A DNA stretch of 64,000 nt, from NCBI GenBank assembly GCA_964017045.1, contig OZ024804.1, positions 28,188,348 through 28,252,347 of the forward strand, read 5' to 3'. The notes beneath the pieces are model-generated. The model saw only the letters and a list, made by a program, of their open reading frames with translations. It was not told the DNA's origin and did no database searches. This stretch comes from Omphiscola glabra. Its lineage: Eukaryota > Mollusca > Gastropoda > Lymnaeidae. Within the stretch, counting starts at the first letter, position 1. The number at the start of each line of letters is the position of its first letter. A program made the translations under genes and the position numbers. Below are positions 1-12,889 of the stretch, in pieces.

Positions 1-372
1 GTGGCTGGTTAGTGGGCCTTATGGTTCTGTGGCTGGTTAGTGGGCCTTATGGTTCTGTGGCTGGTTAGTGGGCCTTATGGTTCTGTGGCTGGTTAGTGGG
101 CCTTATGGTTCTGTGGCTGGTTAGTGGGCCTTATGGTTCTGTGGCTGGTTAGTGGGCCTTATGGTTCTGTGGCTGGTTAGTGGGCCTTATGGTTCTGTGG
201 CTGGTTAGTGGGCCTTATGGTTCCGTTGCGGGTTAGTGGGCCTTATGGTTCCGTGGCTGGTTAGCGGGATTTATGGTTCCGTGGCTAGTTAGTGGGTCTT
301 ATGGTTCCGTGGCTGGTTAGTGGGCCTTATGTTTCAGTGGCTGGATAGTGGGCCTTATGGTTCCGTGGCTGG
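1..372. repeat. 28-bp minisatellite
   Basis: Tandem units of GTGGCTGGTTAGTGGGCC plus TTATGGTTCT. About the first 220 bases are perfect; the right end is diverged. The array runs off the left edge. Confidence 0.92.
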
Positions 373-665
373 CTAAAAACATATTCATAGGACGCCAGTG
401 CAAACTGTGATGGGAGAACATGGAATCTATCAGAGCAAACTGTGAGGGACAAAATATAATCTATGAAGGCTAACTGTGAGGGGAGAACATAGAATCTATC
501 AAGGCCAACGGTGAGAGGAGAACATAGAATATGTCAGTGCAAACTGTGAGGGGAAAATATAGAATCTATCAGGGCAAACTGTGAGGGGAGAACACATAAT
601 ATATCAGGGCAAATTGTGAGAGGGGAGCATACATTCTATCAAGGCTCATCGTAGGGGAACATTAA
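373..665. repeat. About 35-bp degenerate tandem repeat
   Basis: Repeats of GAACATAGAATCTATCA followed by GGGCAAACTGTGAGGG, with many substitutions. Confidence 0.8.
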
Positions 666-699
666 ATCTATCAGCTCTTGTCTCTTATGTAGGCTTTTC

Positions 700-2780
700 T
701 ATCCCCATAGGTGGTCCAGGAGTGCTATCTCTTAACACATCTCTGCCCGTTCATCTCCGGTCCATTAGAATTTCCCGTCGTTAACCCAAAAATTACCATG
801 CGAAGTCTGGAAGACCCGAAACATAATATTTTGGAAAGAGGAATGCCCTCTATCTCAAAGATGCGAGAATCTATTAACCCTAACCTCACCCCCCCCCTTT
901 AATAAATACCTCCCAAAACTGACAGCAATTTTTTGTCCACCCTATAAGTTACCTGAACAAAAATGGAGCTCTGTTCTGCATCACCCCCCACCCAATTTCC
1001 CCAGTCATTTGTGACAGATGAAAGCGTGGACTTTGCATACAGAGCTAAAACACAAAATAAATACAATTCGATCACGCTAATGTCAAACTCCTTGCACCCT
1101 ATGTTAAAGTTCTTTTCAACTGTGGCAACAAGCGATAGAGGCAGAGGATAAAATATCGTTCGATTTCAATTATAATGATAAATGTTTTTGGTCAAATTCA
1201 TGAATTCCTTTTGACAAAAGATATTTTCAAGATTGAAATAGGAAATTGCATGTCATATGTGGTTGAACTTTGAAAGAAATCTTTAAGTGAAAACAAGAGA
1301 AAGTATACACATTTGAAAGTACACATATTTGAAAGTACAGATATTTGAAAAGACACACATTTGAAAGTACATACATTAGAAACTACACACATTTAAAAGT
1401 AAACATATTTGAAAGTACACACACTTGAAAGTAAACATATTTGAAAGTACACGTGTTTGAAAGTACACACATTTGAGAAAAAAACACATTTGAAAGTACA
1501 CACATTAGAAAGTACACATATTTGGAAGCATACATATTTGAAAGCACACAAATTAGAAAGTATACACATTTAAAAGTAAACATATTTGAAAGTACACATA
1601 TTTGAAAGCACACTCATTTAAAAGTACACACATTTGAAAGTACACACTTGAAAGTACACATATTTGAAAGTACATACATTAGAAAGTACATATATTTGAA
1701 CTTACACATATTTGAGATCAGATGAAGATTTTTAATGAGATTTTTCATTGCAGTTGATATCTCTGCTAAGTTAGCACTCTGAACGTGTTCCATTCTTTCC
1801 ATGTGGCTCCAATGCAAATATGCTTCAAAATGAGTTTTTAGTGTATTTTATATCTTTTAAGACGTTCTCAGACCGAACTAAATTGGGCAATGACAACTCT
1901 ATATATCAAAATGCACAATAACACTGTACACAACGACAGTGTATTTCTTATGTGTATGTCTTTAACCTTTGTACACAGCTATAAGGTTCAAGGCAATTAG
2001 CAAAACAAAGTATGGAAAAACCTGGAAGAAAAAGGAAGCAAACAAAACAACGAACGTTATGTCAAGCAATTTGCTTTTTTCAGCGAACCAACAACAGTTT
2101 TTTTAAAAAAATGAATGAAATAAAAATGAATTAGTCTAAGGTTAGTTATCTAGGATGTGGAGAAACTTGATAATACGGGTAACAAAGATGAAACACGACA
2201 AACAAACACAATCGAATCAATGTTATAAAAGTTGATAAGTCGTACAATATTTCAATGTTAGTCAAATCCAGCTGTTTTTCAACCAGTGTGTATCGACACG
2301 CTGCTATTTCATGACACACCCGCGTGTTCCGACACGGGCTTAAATATGTATATCTCCAATGATCTCTCTGTTCTTTACTAAACATTTAACTACTGAAAAA
2401 GTCCCCCCCGCTGACGCAGTCATAGAGATCTATTTCATTCATCGTTAATTACATTCCGGTTAAGCGATGAAAAAATACTTAGTCAAACTGGAAGCCATTC
2501 AAATACACATTTTCGTAAACAGTTGTGCGCCAAAACCCACAGAGAGAAACTGAATTGGCAAAAATGAATCGGTCCAGAAAAATAAATTAAGTTCGAATGT
2601 CGATGAGAATTTTTTTTTAAATTGTCGGCTGTTCGTATCGGGGGGAGGGGGATGTTTTGAAACTGTATTGTATTCCAGCAGGGCGTGGCAGCAATACATT
2701 GCGATAGTATTACCTGAATAGAGTAGGTATTAAATGTAAGTAAGAACTGTGGTTTATGTCAAGAAATGTGTATAACTGGA
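700..2780. other. No gene recognised (outside the 1300-1712 repeat)
   Basis: 700-1300 and 1713-2780 hold only short chance open frames, AT-rich sequence and homopolymer runs. No domain, RNA gene or splice-consistent exon was seen. Confidence 0.5.
1300..1712. repeat. 15-17-bp minisatellite (TTTGAAAGTACACACA)
   Basis: Imperfect tandem copies of ACATTTGAAAGTACAC spanning 0.4 kb. No gene around it is recognised. Confidence 0.88.
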
Positions 2781-2782
2781 GA

Positions 2783-2971
2783 AAGAGGCGTAGCTAAGAG
2801 GGGGCAGGAGTGACAGATGTCACTGGGCGCAATACTAGTTAGGGGCGCTAAAATGTGCTTTGATATTATTTTATTGATGAAATTAATGGTTTTGAGAGTT
2901 GAAAAAATGAAAGCGAGGTTCTTGAAAACGAATCTTGTACCCGGGCGCCAAACACTCTAGCTACGCCTCTG
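2783..2971. mobile_element. hAT-type MITE, GGCGTAGC family, copy 1
   Basis: 189 bp with ends AAGAGGCGTAGCTAA and CTAGCTACGCCTCTG. Flanking 8-mers are ACTGGAGA and CCTGGAGA (one mismatch). Internal GGGCGC and GCGCC blocks are shared with the element at 16873. Confidence 0.75.
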
Positions 2972-3282
2972 CCTGGAGATTGAAAGAAAACAACAAAGAT
3001 TGAAATGTGTATTGTATTAGTATATATTAATTGTCCACGTAGTGCTGTTAATTGCAGCATTTATATCAGTAAGAAAACGTAGTGCGATGAAATGTAAGGG
3101 CAAGAGTGAATAGGAGACATTAGCAAAATTAGCACTGCAATGTGTTGGTTAAAATAAGCTGATTTACATGACATAAGGGTGATTCAATCGCCAAGTCTTT
3201 CATTTTCCCAGCTTTGTTCAAAGTGAGTTGTAAGCACTGACTGCAGTTCATTCATTTCATTATATGCCGGTGTATTTAAGAT

Positions 3283-3590
3283 CAGGCTGTTGTTTGGAGT
3301 CAGTTGTTGTTGTTACCTGTGACCAGTTTGTATTTAAGATTAGATTGCTATCAGTTGGCAGTAGTGTTTAAGGTTAGACTGCTGTCAGTTGTCAGTTGTA
3401 TTTAAGAATAGTCTGCTGTCAGTTGCCCGTGTTATTTAAGATTAGTCTGCTGTAAGTTGGCAGTGGTATTTAAGATTAGTCTACTATCAGTTGACAGTGG
3501 TATTTAAGATTAGACTGCTGTCAATTGGCAGTAGTGTTTAGTGTTAGACTATTGTCAGTTGACAGTGGTATTTAAGATGAGAATTATTTA
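3283..3590. repeat. About 34-bp tandem repeat upstream of gene 1
   Basis: Units of TATTTAAGATTAGTCTGCTG followed by TCAGTTGGCAGTGG, seven or eight imperfect copies ending about 150 bases before exon 1 of gene 1. Each copy contains TATTTAAG, a TATA-like string, so promoter overlap is possible but unproven. Confidence 0.82.
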
Positions 3591-3742
3591 AGTTGCGCAA
3601 TTGTATTAGCTTATAGATTTAAAATCTTCATAGTCTCTAACCGCCAACACACGGCCTCATGTCACAAATTAGAGTTCACCATTACACTGTTACACTGATT
3701 CCATGATGAAGTTGAGTCTCATCTCAATCTTCTCCACTGCAG

Positions 3743-3807
3743 GATAGAGTCGATGGCAATGCTGTTCATCCTGGTGGCTGTGTTCAGCGTCCCGTGTCTA
3801 CCATCAG
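3743..3807 (+). CDS. Gene 1 exon 1: 5'UTR end and signal peptide
   Basis: A pyrimidine-rich tract ending CTCCACTGCAG precedes position 3743, so this may be a second exon with an untranslated exon upstream. ATG is at 3753. The 18 codons encode [18 protein letters not shown], a short hydrophobic signal peptide without a basic n-region. The donor is CAG|GTGAGT after 3807, phase 1. The leftover G joins CC of the next exon to give Ala19. Gene 2 has a comparable exon at 36182-36267. Confidence 0.8.
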
Positions 3808-6800
3808 GTGAGTCGTTGCCTCCGTTACATCAGATTGGTTATAACAAAAAAGTTCATGCTTTTCACTTTGGAATATTGATTAATTAAATGGTCATCAGTT
3901 TGAATAAAACCATCTCGGCGCAGATATTTTGGGACATTCCAATACAGCAGATTAGAAAAAAGCTAGCTTCTTCAAAACATTTATTAGGAGAGCTTCTCCT
4001 ACATTTTAAGAATGTAGCCCTTACCAAAAATACACACGGGTGAATAGCGGCGGAGAGTTTGTCAATTGTTCATGATCATTCAGATCCAGTGCCGTAGCGC
4101 AGTCCGCACTGGATCTGAATGATCATGATAATAATTTTTCTTTTTTTTTCTGTCAGAATTGTAGGAAACATTTCCTGGTATGAGGAGTTATTCCTCTGAT
4201 ATAATTCAGCGTGCCTCTCCCCCCCCCCCCCCCCGCTGGAATCACAAATCTTAATGAGAACTAATAAGTCCCTGATACGAAGAGAATTCACTGAATGGTT
4301 GTTTTTTTTTTCACTAGTGAAATAATTTAATGTGGATGTCTCGTGCTCAAACTGTTTGATCTATGTGCTGAAAATGTACAAAGCAATCTAAAAACATTTC
4401 CATTTGTTTGGATCAATAAAAAAATCTTATCTTTTCTTATCTTTTCTTATCTTTTCTTATCTTTCCTTATCTTATCTAATATGTTAATTGTTCAATCGCC
4501 TGTCGCGTTCTTGTTTAATGCAATTCAACGTTCGCATTCCATGTGTAACTTAAACATCAATAAATGTTATGGCTAAAGTACACATGTTAAACACCCGATA
4601 TAAGCAAAATATATGGATCTGAGCTATCAACGTTATTTCATGTTTATTATTTTGTTAAAGGTTTTTGCTTCCCATCTAACATGAGTTTATTTTTGTCTCC
4701 CCAAGCCTCCTGCTATAGGAATTCTCGGCCGTACGGTAGACAAAGGTATGCCGTCCCATATGATCAACCTATTCAGGCCCGTGAAGGGGTGGGAAGACTG
4801 CCCATAAGCTGGACCAACAAGATACCCTTCCAGGCTCTCAATGACGAACTACGACAGGAAACGTTGAGGCGGGGCGACGCTTCTCTCAGAAAGCAGGCTC
4901 AACGTATCGAGGAAAATATCTTTGGACCCCCACGACAGCCCTCATTCATTCGACCCAGATATCCCGAACTACAAATTAATCCTGTCGAGCTGAGACAGGA
5001 AGCAGGCATTTTAGAAATACAACCGGCTGGACCGCAACTTCTCAGAGATCCATTTTATGGAGATCATGGAAGTCTCAACCCGAAGCAAGACACCGGTTTA
5101 AAAGTATCTGACTACTGGGAACCGGTGGACGAACATTTTACGAAGGAACATTTTATCCCTCTAGAAGACGTCAATATCCCATGGGAAAATGCAGCGTCTA
5201 GACAGTTTCCACAAGATTCAGAGGGTTTATATAGTAATAGTGGGCTTCTCAGCAAACTGATCGCTGTTAAAAGTTATGAAGCCACTGAAAGACGCCCAGT
5301 AGCGGCCAGACCAATGACTAGAGTTAAACTTGAGCAAAATCCTATTGTATTACCGATCGAACCTGTAGTACCTGGTATTCTTGGCGTCTCCAACATACCT
5401 GGCGTTCCCGGTATACCTGGCGTTCCCGGTATTCCCGGCATACCTGGCGTTCCTGGTATTCCCGGCATACCTGGCGTTCCCGGTATTCCCGGCATACCAG
5501 GCGTTCCCGGTATTCCCGGCATACCTGGCGTTCCCGGTATTCCCGGCATACATTGCATTCCTGGTATACCCGGCATAACTTCCTTTCCCGGGGTTTCTGG
5601 CACACCTGGTATATCTCAAAATCCCGTGCACACTGGTCACCATGACAACAATATTGTACCATTGCTACGTCAGGAAATTAAGATTACGCTGCTACCGCCA
5701 GAGAAACCGGAGCCCAATCCTCCTGCCCTGCCTAATGGTAAATCTTGAACTTGCATGATCATATAAGGGACCTAATTAAAAGCAAATTCAAATCAATTCC
5801 ATTAGATTTGTTTTTGTTTGTCAATAGCAAGTCATCTCACTACTCTCCATTTCCTGTAAAAAATCAAATGCCAGCTCACTTACTGCCAACACACCACTGC
5901 CAGATCACTTACTGCCAACATAACACTGCCAGATCACTTACTTCCAAAACAACACTGCCAGCTCACTTACTGCCAACACAACACTGCCAGATCACTTACT
6001 GCCAACACAACACTGCCAGATCACTTACTGCCAACACACCACTGCCAGCTCATCTCCTGCCCACACGCCATCTCCCCACAACCCTGCTAACACCAATGCC
6101 ATCAGCCATCCGATTGTCAGCTTACTCTTACTAACGCTATAAATGTAATGCATTACACTATTAGCACATGCTAAGACATCATACGTACTACCAGCTCTTT
6201 ACCTGCCTGTATCCTTCAACAAATCCATCTGTATTTTTCTGTTTCAATGCGCCTTCACCATGAAGACATCATTAAACTCGTCTCACTAATATTCAACATT
6301 TTGATCGCTATGCCAGAAACACCGAACATCCCTTTAGAGACCAACGCCACAGTCACTTGTAAAGAAAGTAGAAAGGCCGACATTTTGCTGCTGCTTGATG
6401 CCTCGACCAGCATCGGGGCCCCGAACTGGCAGAAGCAAGTGACCTTCGCCGCCGGACTGACCAAAGCGTTCGGTGTTGGGAGCGATGGGGTCAGGTTTGC
6501 GTCTGTAACCTTTAACAAAGACCCAAAGATTATCTTTGATCTTGACACTTACTCTGACAGCGCTTCGGTTTCCAAGGTAAACATTAAGGTTGTCACCTCA
6601 CATTTCAGAGACGTTACAACTGTAAAAAAATCCGCATGAAATATGAATGTTTGTTTACATCTCAATAGAGCATCAATAAAATAAGCTTGTCATGTACAAT
6701 GAGCACAAATAATTAGTAACGAGAGATAAGCCGTTACAAAAAACACAGAGGCACCGAACCGCACAGGCCCTGCCCCCCCAAAAAAAAATTGCCCATAACA

Positions 6801-9800
6801 CCTTTCTCCTTTATCAATATTTTTTTCCTTAATGTTCGCGTGTGTTCTTGTGACGCAAGCAGGTTTGTTTCAGTGCTTACTCTGCTTAGAGTTGCTATTT
6901 CTACAAAAATTATACCAACTTGTGGCGTAATAAAGTTGGTTTTTCCGCTGAGCGTTCCGGACAGAAAGTCCACTGAGCGTTCCGGACAGAAAGTACACTG
7001 AGCGTTCCGGACAGAAAGTCCATTGAGCGTGCCGGACAGAAAGTCCGCTGAGCGTTCCGGACAGAAAGAAGACATATCTGTGCTTTTCTTATGTACTGGA
7101 AATAACCCGTGGAAAGTCACGGAGGCAGACAGGGTTCCACATATCCCCAGACTCCTTCCCTTCTTTCAGCACCCTTGACTTGTACCCCCACTTCTCTCTC
7201 CCCCCCCCCCCCACAACTACCTCACGATCAGTGTGCAGTAAGACACATTTTCATCAAGAACAAGAAACGTTTTAAGCTAAATTTCCTATTACTTGCTATG
7301 ATCTGACGAAAATTTTGTCCGTGCAAATTCCGAAACTAATTAGAGGTTTCCTCCCAATGGATGGCTCTTGACATAACTCTTCCTTTATCAATTTCTCGGT
7401 AACGCTCTGGAATTTCCATTTTTATTTGAAAAATCATTAGAGAAGGTTTTTGATCTTTTCAGCCTCAACCCGTGTTTCATTACCACTTTGATAAAAAAAA
7501 AGTATACACCAACTTTCTTTTTCTTAATGTTCGCACTTGTTGCTGTCATGCACAAATGGCTTCCACGTTGTGCGTAGTTTTCTAAGTTTTCGCACTTGTG
7601 ACTCAAAAAATGAGTTTCCCCCCATAGCGTTCGGCAAAGAATGACATGTCTGGAATGTTAAAATATGTATTTTTATAAACTTCGCTTTTAATCGTGTGTT
7701 TCTGGCTGGGTTGGAAAAATCTTCGGACGGCCAATTGACCCACCTCCCATCAACATATCGATCTGAAAATTGGCACATAGACTCGTTGCTGATGACAACA
7801 CATTCTATCTAATTTTCAGCCCCAATCCAAACCCTCCCAAAAATCGGGTTTCCCTGTTTTTTTCAAAGGGAAGATGAAGGAAATATTATGATACTGATTT
7901 CGCGAAATAAAATTCCCGATAACTGCGCTAAATGAGATTCTTAAAAAAAATATAGCAAGTGAGTTTGGTTCGTAATATTTTCTTTCGTTTTTTTCTGAAA
8001 TAGCTGATGATATAAATCTGCAGTGTAAAGGCGGGTGGCACATTCAAATATTAATATAAAATAAAATATTTAAAATGCATATAAAAGATTTATACGCACA
8101 TTTTGTTTTAAGTGTTTGTTTAATATTAAATGTGTCGATATTTTCCTACTGTAATAACGTTAGTGTTCCAATACAGAACTTTCAAGGCGCTATACTTGAT
8201 AGTTTTTTTTTGCAGGCACTTCAAGACATTGAGTACCCGCGTATTCCAGGCACAAACACAGACAGAGCATTACGAGAGATCAAGTCTGCTGAGCTGTTCA
8301 GTGAGGCAAGGGGCGGCAGGAGGGACGCCCCCAACATTGTCGTTGTCATGACGGACGGCAAGTCATCTCTGCCTCTGGAAAGTAGGTCTTACATTTCTCT
8401 TCTAAACCAAATAGGTCTTACATTTCTCTTCTAAACCAAATAGGTCTTACATTTCTCTTCTAAACCAAATAGGTCTTAGATTTCTCTTCTAAACCAAATA
8501 GGTCTTACATTTCTCTTCTAAACCAAATAGGTCTTACATTTCTCTTCTAAACCAAATAGGTCTTACATTTCTCTTCTAAACCAAATAGGTCTAACATTTC
8601 TCTTCTAAACCAAATAGGTCTTACATTTCTCTTCTAAACCAAATAGGTCTTACATTTCTCTTCTAAACCAAATAGGTCTTACATTTCTCTTCTAAACCAA
8701 ATAGGTCTTACATTTCTCTTCTAAACCAAATAGGTCTTAAGTTTTTTCTTGTATCTTTCTTTAATGCAAGGGAGAAAGAAAGAAATGACTAAAATGCTGA
8801 AATGTGAATAAATTAAATTGAGTTTTTGGAAATGTTTCTGGAGGCCAATAACAGTTTTCGGAATATCATGATAATCTTAAATGATATTATGATTCAATTC
8901 TTAACACTTCATGGGTTTCTTTAAAATCGCACCACGCGCCAAAGAGATTACTTATAGACATGATCAAAAAATCTTGTAAAGCTATTAAGACTGGCTTTAG
9001 AAACTCTGTGCGATGCTGGATAATATCAAAAGTAGTCGAGAAGTTGGTTTTCTAAGGAGAAACTAAGGCCCACCTCTTGACGTTTTACGCCTCTGACCTA
9101 ACCGAAACTCTATGAACAAATATCCCAGTACATTCCACAGTTGGTTCATCGAAACCGTACACAATTCTTTTGTATGGTAGCTTGATAAAAACACATTCCG
9201 CCAGTCACTTGCAATTTTTTTTCTTTTACCAGCCTCTAACTCAGTGGTTCTCAACCATCCTAATGCAACGACCCTTTAATACAGTTCCTCGTGTTGTGAT
9301 GACACCCAGCCATAAAATTATCTTCATATCTACTTCATAACTGTATATTGTATGTATTTTCCGATGGCCTTAGGCAACACCTGTAAAACAGTCGTTCTAA
9401 CCCCAAAGGGGTCACGACCATCAGGTTGAGAACCACTGATCTAACTGCTGAGTCGTCGCGGGAAGGTACAGTTGGCGATCTGCTTGTCAAGAGTGTGGTT
9501 CTGCTGAAAATTAATATTGTGGAAATATATTGCAATGCTATTTGTCAAAAACATACAGCAATGTAATGGTGCAACCATTTGTTTATTTCAGCGAAGTTGG
9601 CGGCCCGTGAATTGAAAGGTTCAGGCGTGACCGTCATTTCAGTAGGCATAGGTTCCAGTCCTTCTGCCCAGGAGCTCGAAGACATTGCCAGCGATTCATC
9701 GTTAGTTTTCAGAGTCGGCGGCTACGACCTGCTGGAACACATCAAGAAAGATCTGGTCTCTGTCACTTGTGAAGGTAAGTGTTTGGTAAAGGACGTGAGG

Positions 9801-12723
9801 ACTAGACACGAATACGTAGCCGTAATTAATATGAATTTATAAGAAATTAATCCTACAGTTAATTCCATTGTTTGGTGATTAGCATACACAAGTCAACCCC
9901 ATGTGCGTTGAAATGAGTTTTGCGTTGTTAGAGACGTTTTGGTGGTCATTCATTCTTGGAACATACTGAAATATATGAGTCAGAATGTACTTTAGGGAAT
10001 ATTTAAGAGTGCGCTTATGTGGACGTTCGCATATCAATCTTTAACATTTTAAAAGTATTATCTTTCATAAAACATAGAAATGTTGGGTATATAACGAGAA
10101 ACAATCTATTTTACAATATATCATCAACCGTTTGAAAATCTTTAGTTAAAATCTATTTAAATTTTAAAACAATTTAACATTATCCACAAAGAAACCTAAA
10201 CAAAATCAGCTCCAAAAGCTTTATTCCTACGAAAAAACAACAAAAACAATAAAAACAAAAAATTAAACCTGTGGATTACACATAAATACTTTTAATTTAC
10301 AAAATAAGCTGACGATTAAAACAAGATTTAAGAAAAGGTTGTTCGTTAGTTTAAAAAAGTTCGTAATACCAAGCTATAGAACAGCTTATCTGTCACAATC
10401 AAATTTTGTTATAAATAATACTCGAGTCAAAGTGGTTAAAATAATGACTGATATTTTATTATCCACATTCACAATAAGAAATGTCACAAAATCCGAAGAC
10501 ACTCGGAGCCATAGAAAACACTCGGAGCCATAGAAAACACTCGGAGCCATAGAAAACACTCGGAGCCATAGAAAACACTCGGAGCCATAGAAGACACTCG
10601 GAGCCATAGAAGACACTCTGAGCAATAGAAAACACTCTGAGCCATAGAAAACACTGGGAGCCATAGAAAACACTCGGAGCCATAGAAAACACTCGGAGCC
10701 ATAGAAAACACCCGGAGCCATAGAAAACACTCGGAGCCATAGAAGACACTCTGAGCAATAGAAAACACTCTGAGCCATAGAAAACACTGGGAGCCATAGA
10801 AAACACTCGGAGCCATAGAAGACACTCGGAGCCATAGAAAACACTCGGAGCCATAGAAAACACTCGGAGCCATAGAAGACACTCGGAGCCATAGAAGACA
10901 CTCGGAGCCATAGAAGACACTCGGAGCCATAGAAGACACTCGGAGCCATAGAAAACACTCGGAGCCATAGAAGACACTGGGAGCCATAGAAGACACTCGG
11001 AGCCAGAGAAGACACTCGGAGCCATAGAAAACACTCGGAGCCATAGAAGACACTCGGAGCCATAGAAGACACTCTGAGCAATAGAAAACACTCTGAGCCA
11101 TAGAAAACACTGGGAGCCATAGAAAACACTCGGAGCCATAGAAAACACTCGGAGCCATAGAAAACACTCGGAGCCATAGAAAACACTCGGAGCCATAGAA
11201 GACACTCTGAGCAATAGAAAACACTCTGAGCCATAGAAAACACTGGGAGCCATAGAAAACACTCGGAGCCATAGAAGACACTCGGAGCCATAGAAAACAC
11301 TCGGAGCCATAGAAAACACTCGGAGCCATAGAAGACACTCGGAGCCATAGAAGACACTCGGAGCCATAGAAGACACTCGGAGCCATAGAAGACACTCGGA
11401 GCCATAGAAAACACTCGGAGCCATAGAAGACACTGGGAGCCATAGAAGACACTCGGAGCCAGAGAAGACACTCGGAGCCATAGAAAACACTCGGAGCCAT
11501 AGAAGACACTCGGAGCCATAGAAAACACGAATTTGAATTTCAATACTAGTCAAACTCTTCATAAAATAATCTTCCTTTAATTTCCTTCCAAAACTGACTC
11601 CATTCCAAAACAAACTCCATTCCAAAACTGACTCCATTCCAAAACAAACTCCATTCCAAAACTGACTCCATTCCAAAACTGACTCCATTCCAAAACAAAC
11701 TCCATTCCAAAACTGACTCCATTCCAAAACAAACTCCATTCCAAAACTGACTCCATTCCAAAACAAACTCCATTCCAAAACTGACTCCATTCCAAAACAA
11801 ACTCCATTCCAAAACTGACTCCATTCCAAAACAAACTCAATTCCAAAACAAAACTCCCTCTTCAACTCTTGCCCTGATTGGCCAGTTTCTCCCAAGTCCC
11901 AACACTCTGTATTTTATACAAGAAATATTTACCGTATTACTTATCTCCCATTAGTATTCCCATTCATATCTATGGCATTATCAAGCAACCTCTCTCCTTG
12001 ACCCTGCTGACCTAATTTATTAAGAGCTTGTCAATAATGAATTTTTATTCAATAACTACTTGATTCTCATTTATTTCTTATAAATATTGCCATTTATTCA
12101 CCTTATCCTCAGTTATCGATAACCCTGTAATCGTAACTCCTGACACCGAGGTGTGCTACGAGACCACCGCGGCGGACATAGTCCTGTTACTGGACGCGTC
12201 CACCAGCATTGGTTCGAAGAACTGGGAGAAACAAGTTCAGTTTGCCGCCGGTCTAACGGAGGCCTTCACCTTGGGAGAGGACGCCATCAAAGTTGGGACG
12301 GCCATTTTCAACAGAGACGCCACAAAAATATTCGATTTGAAAACATACAACGACAAAAGATCATTGTCTCAGGTAAATACATGTTCACTTACACGAAAAA
12401 ACAGATCATGGTATTGGATACTTAGCATAATTCATTACACCGACAGCAGGTCCTTCGCTCCAGTAGATTCATCTCTCATATTTCTTTACGCTTTGATTTA
12501 TTCTTGTCAATCTAAAATACAACTTAAAAAGTACACATTAATGACACGGGAATGCTTCTTGAAATATTTGTTAACAGAATAAGGTTTCATGCAAAGAAGC
12601 TCCAAAATATGACGAGAGAGATGTTTAGTTGATGTATAAGTTGGTGTATGTATAAGTTGATGGAGCTTAAACAATGAACAAGCAAACGATTAACACACCC
12701 ATTCAAGTTTAAGACACACATAT

Positions 12724-12783
<60 letters not shown>

Positions 12784-12846
12784 ATTATTTCAACACCAGG
12801 CCTAAAACACGATATATATGTCTAGCCCTAGGCCCTAGGCCCTACG

Positions 12847-12889
<43 letters not shown>

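Noticed and set aside
711..1151. Two short + strand open frames near the left edge
   Set aside because: About 60 codons each, low-complexity flanks, no domain and no splice-site pattern.
10386..11895. Long open frames (340-480 codons) on the minus strand
   Set aside because: They are translations of the 19-bp and 17-bp satellites, open in all minus frames because the unit has no stop in that direction; no start, splice or domain support.
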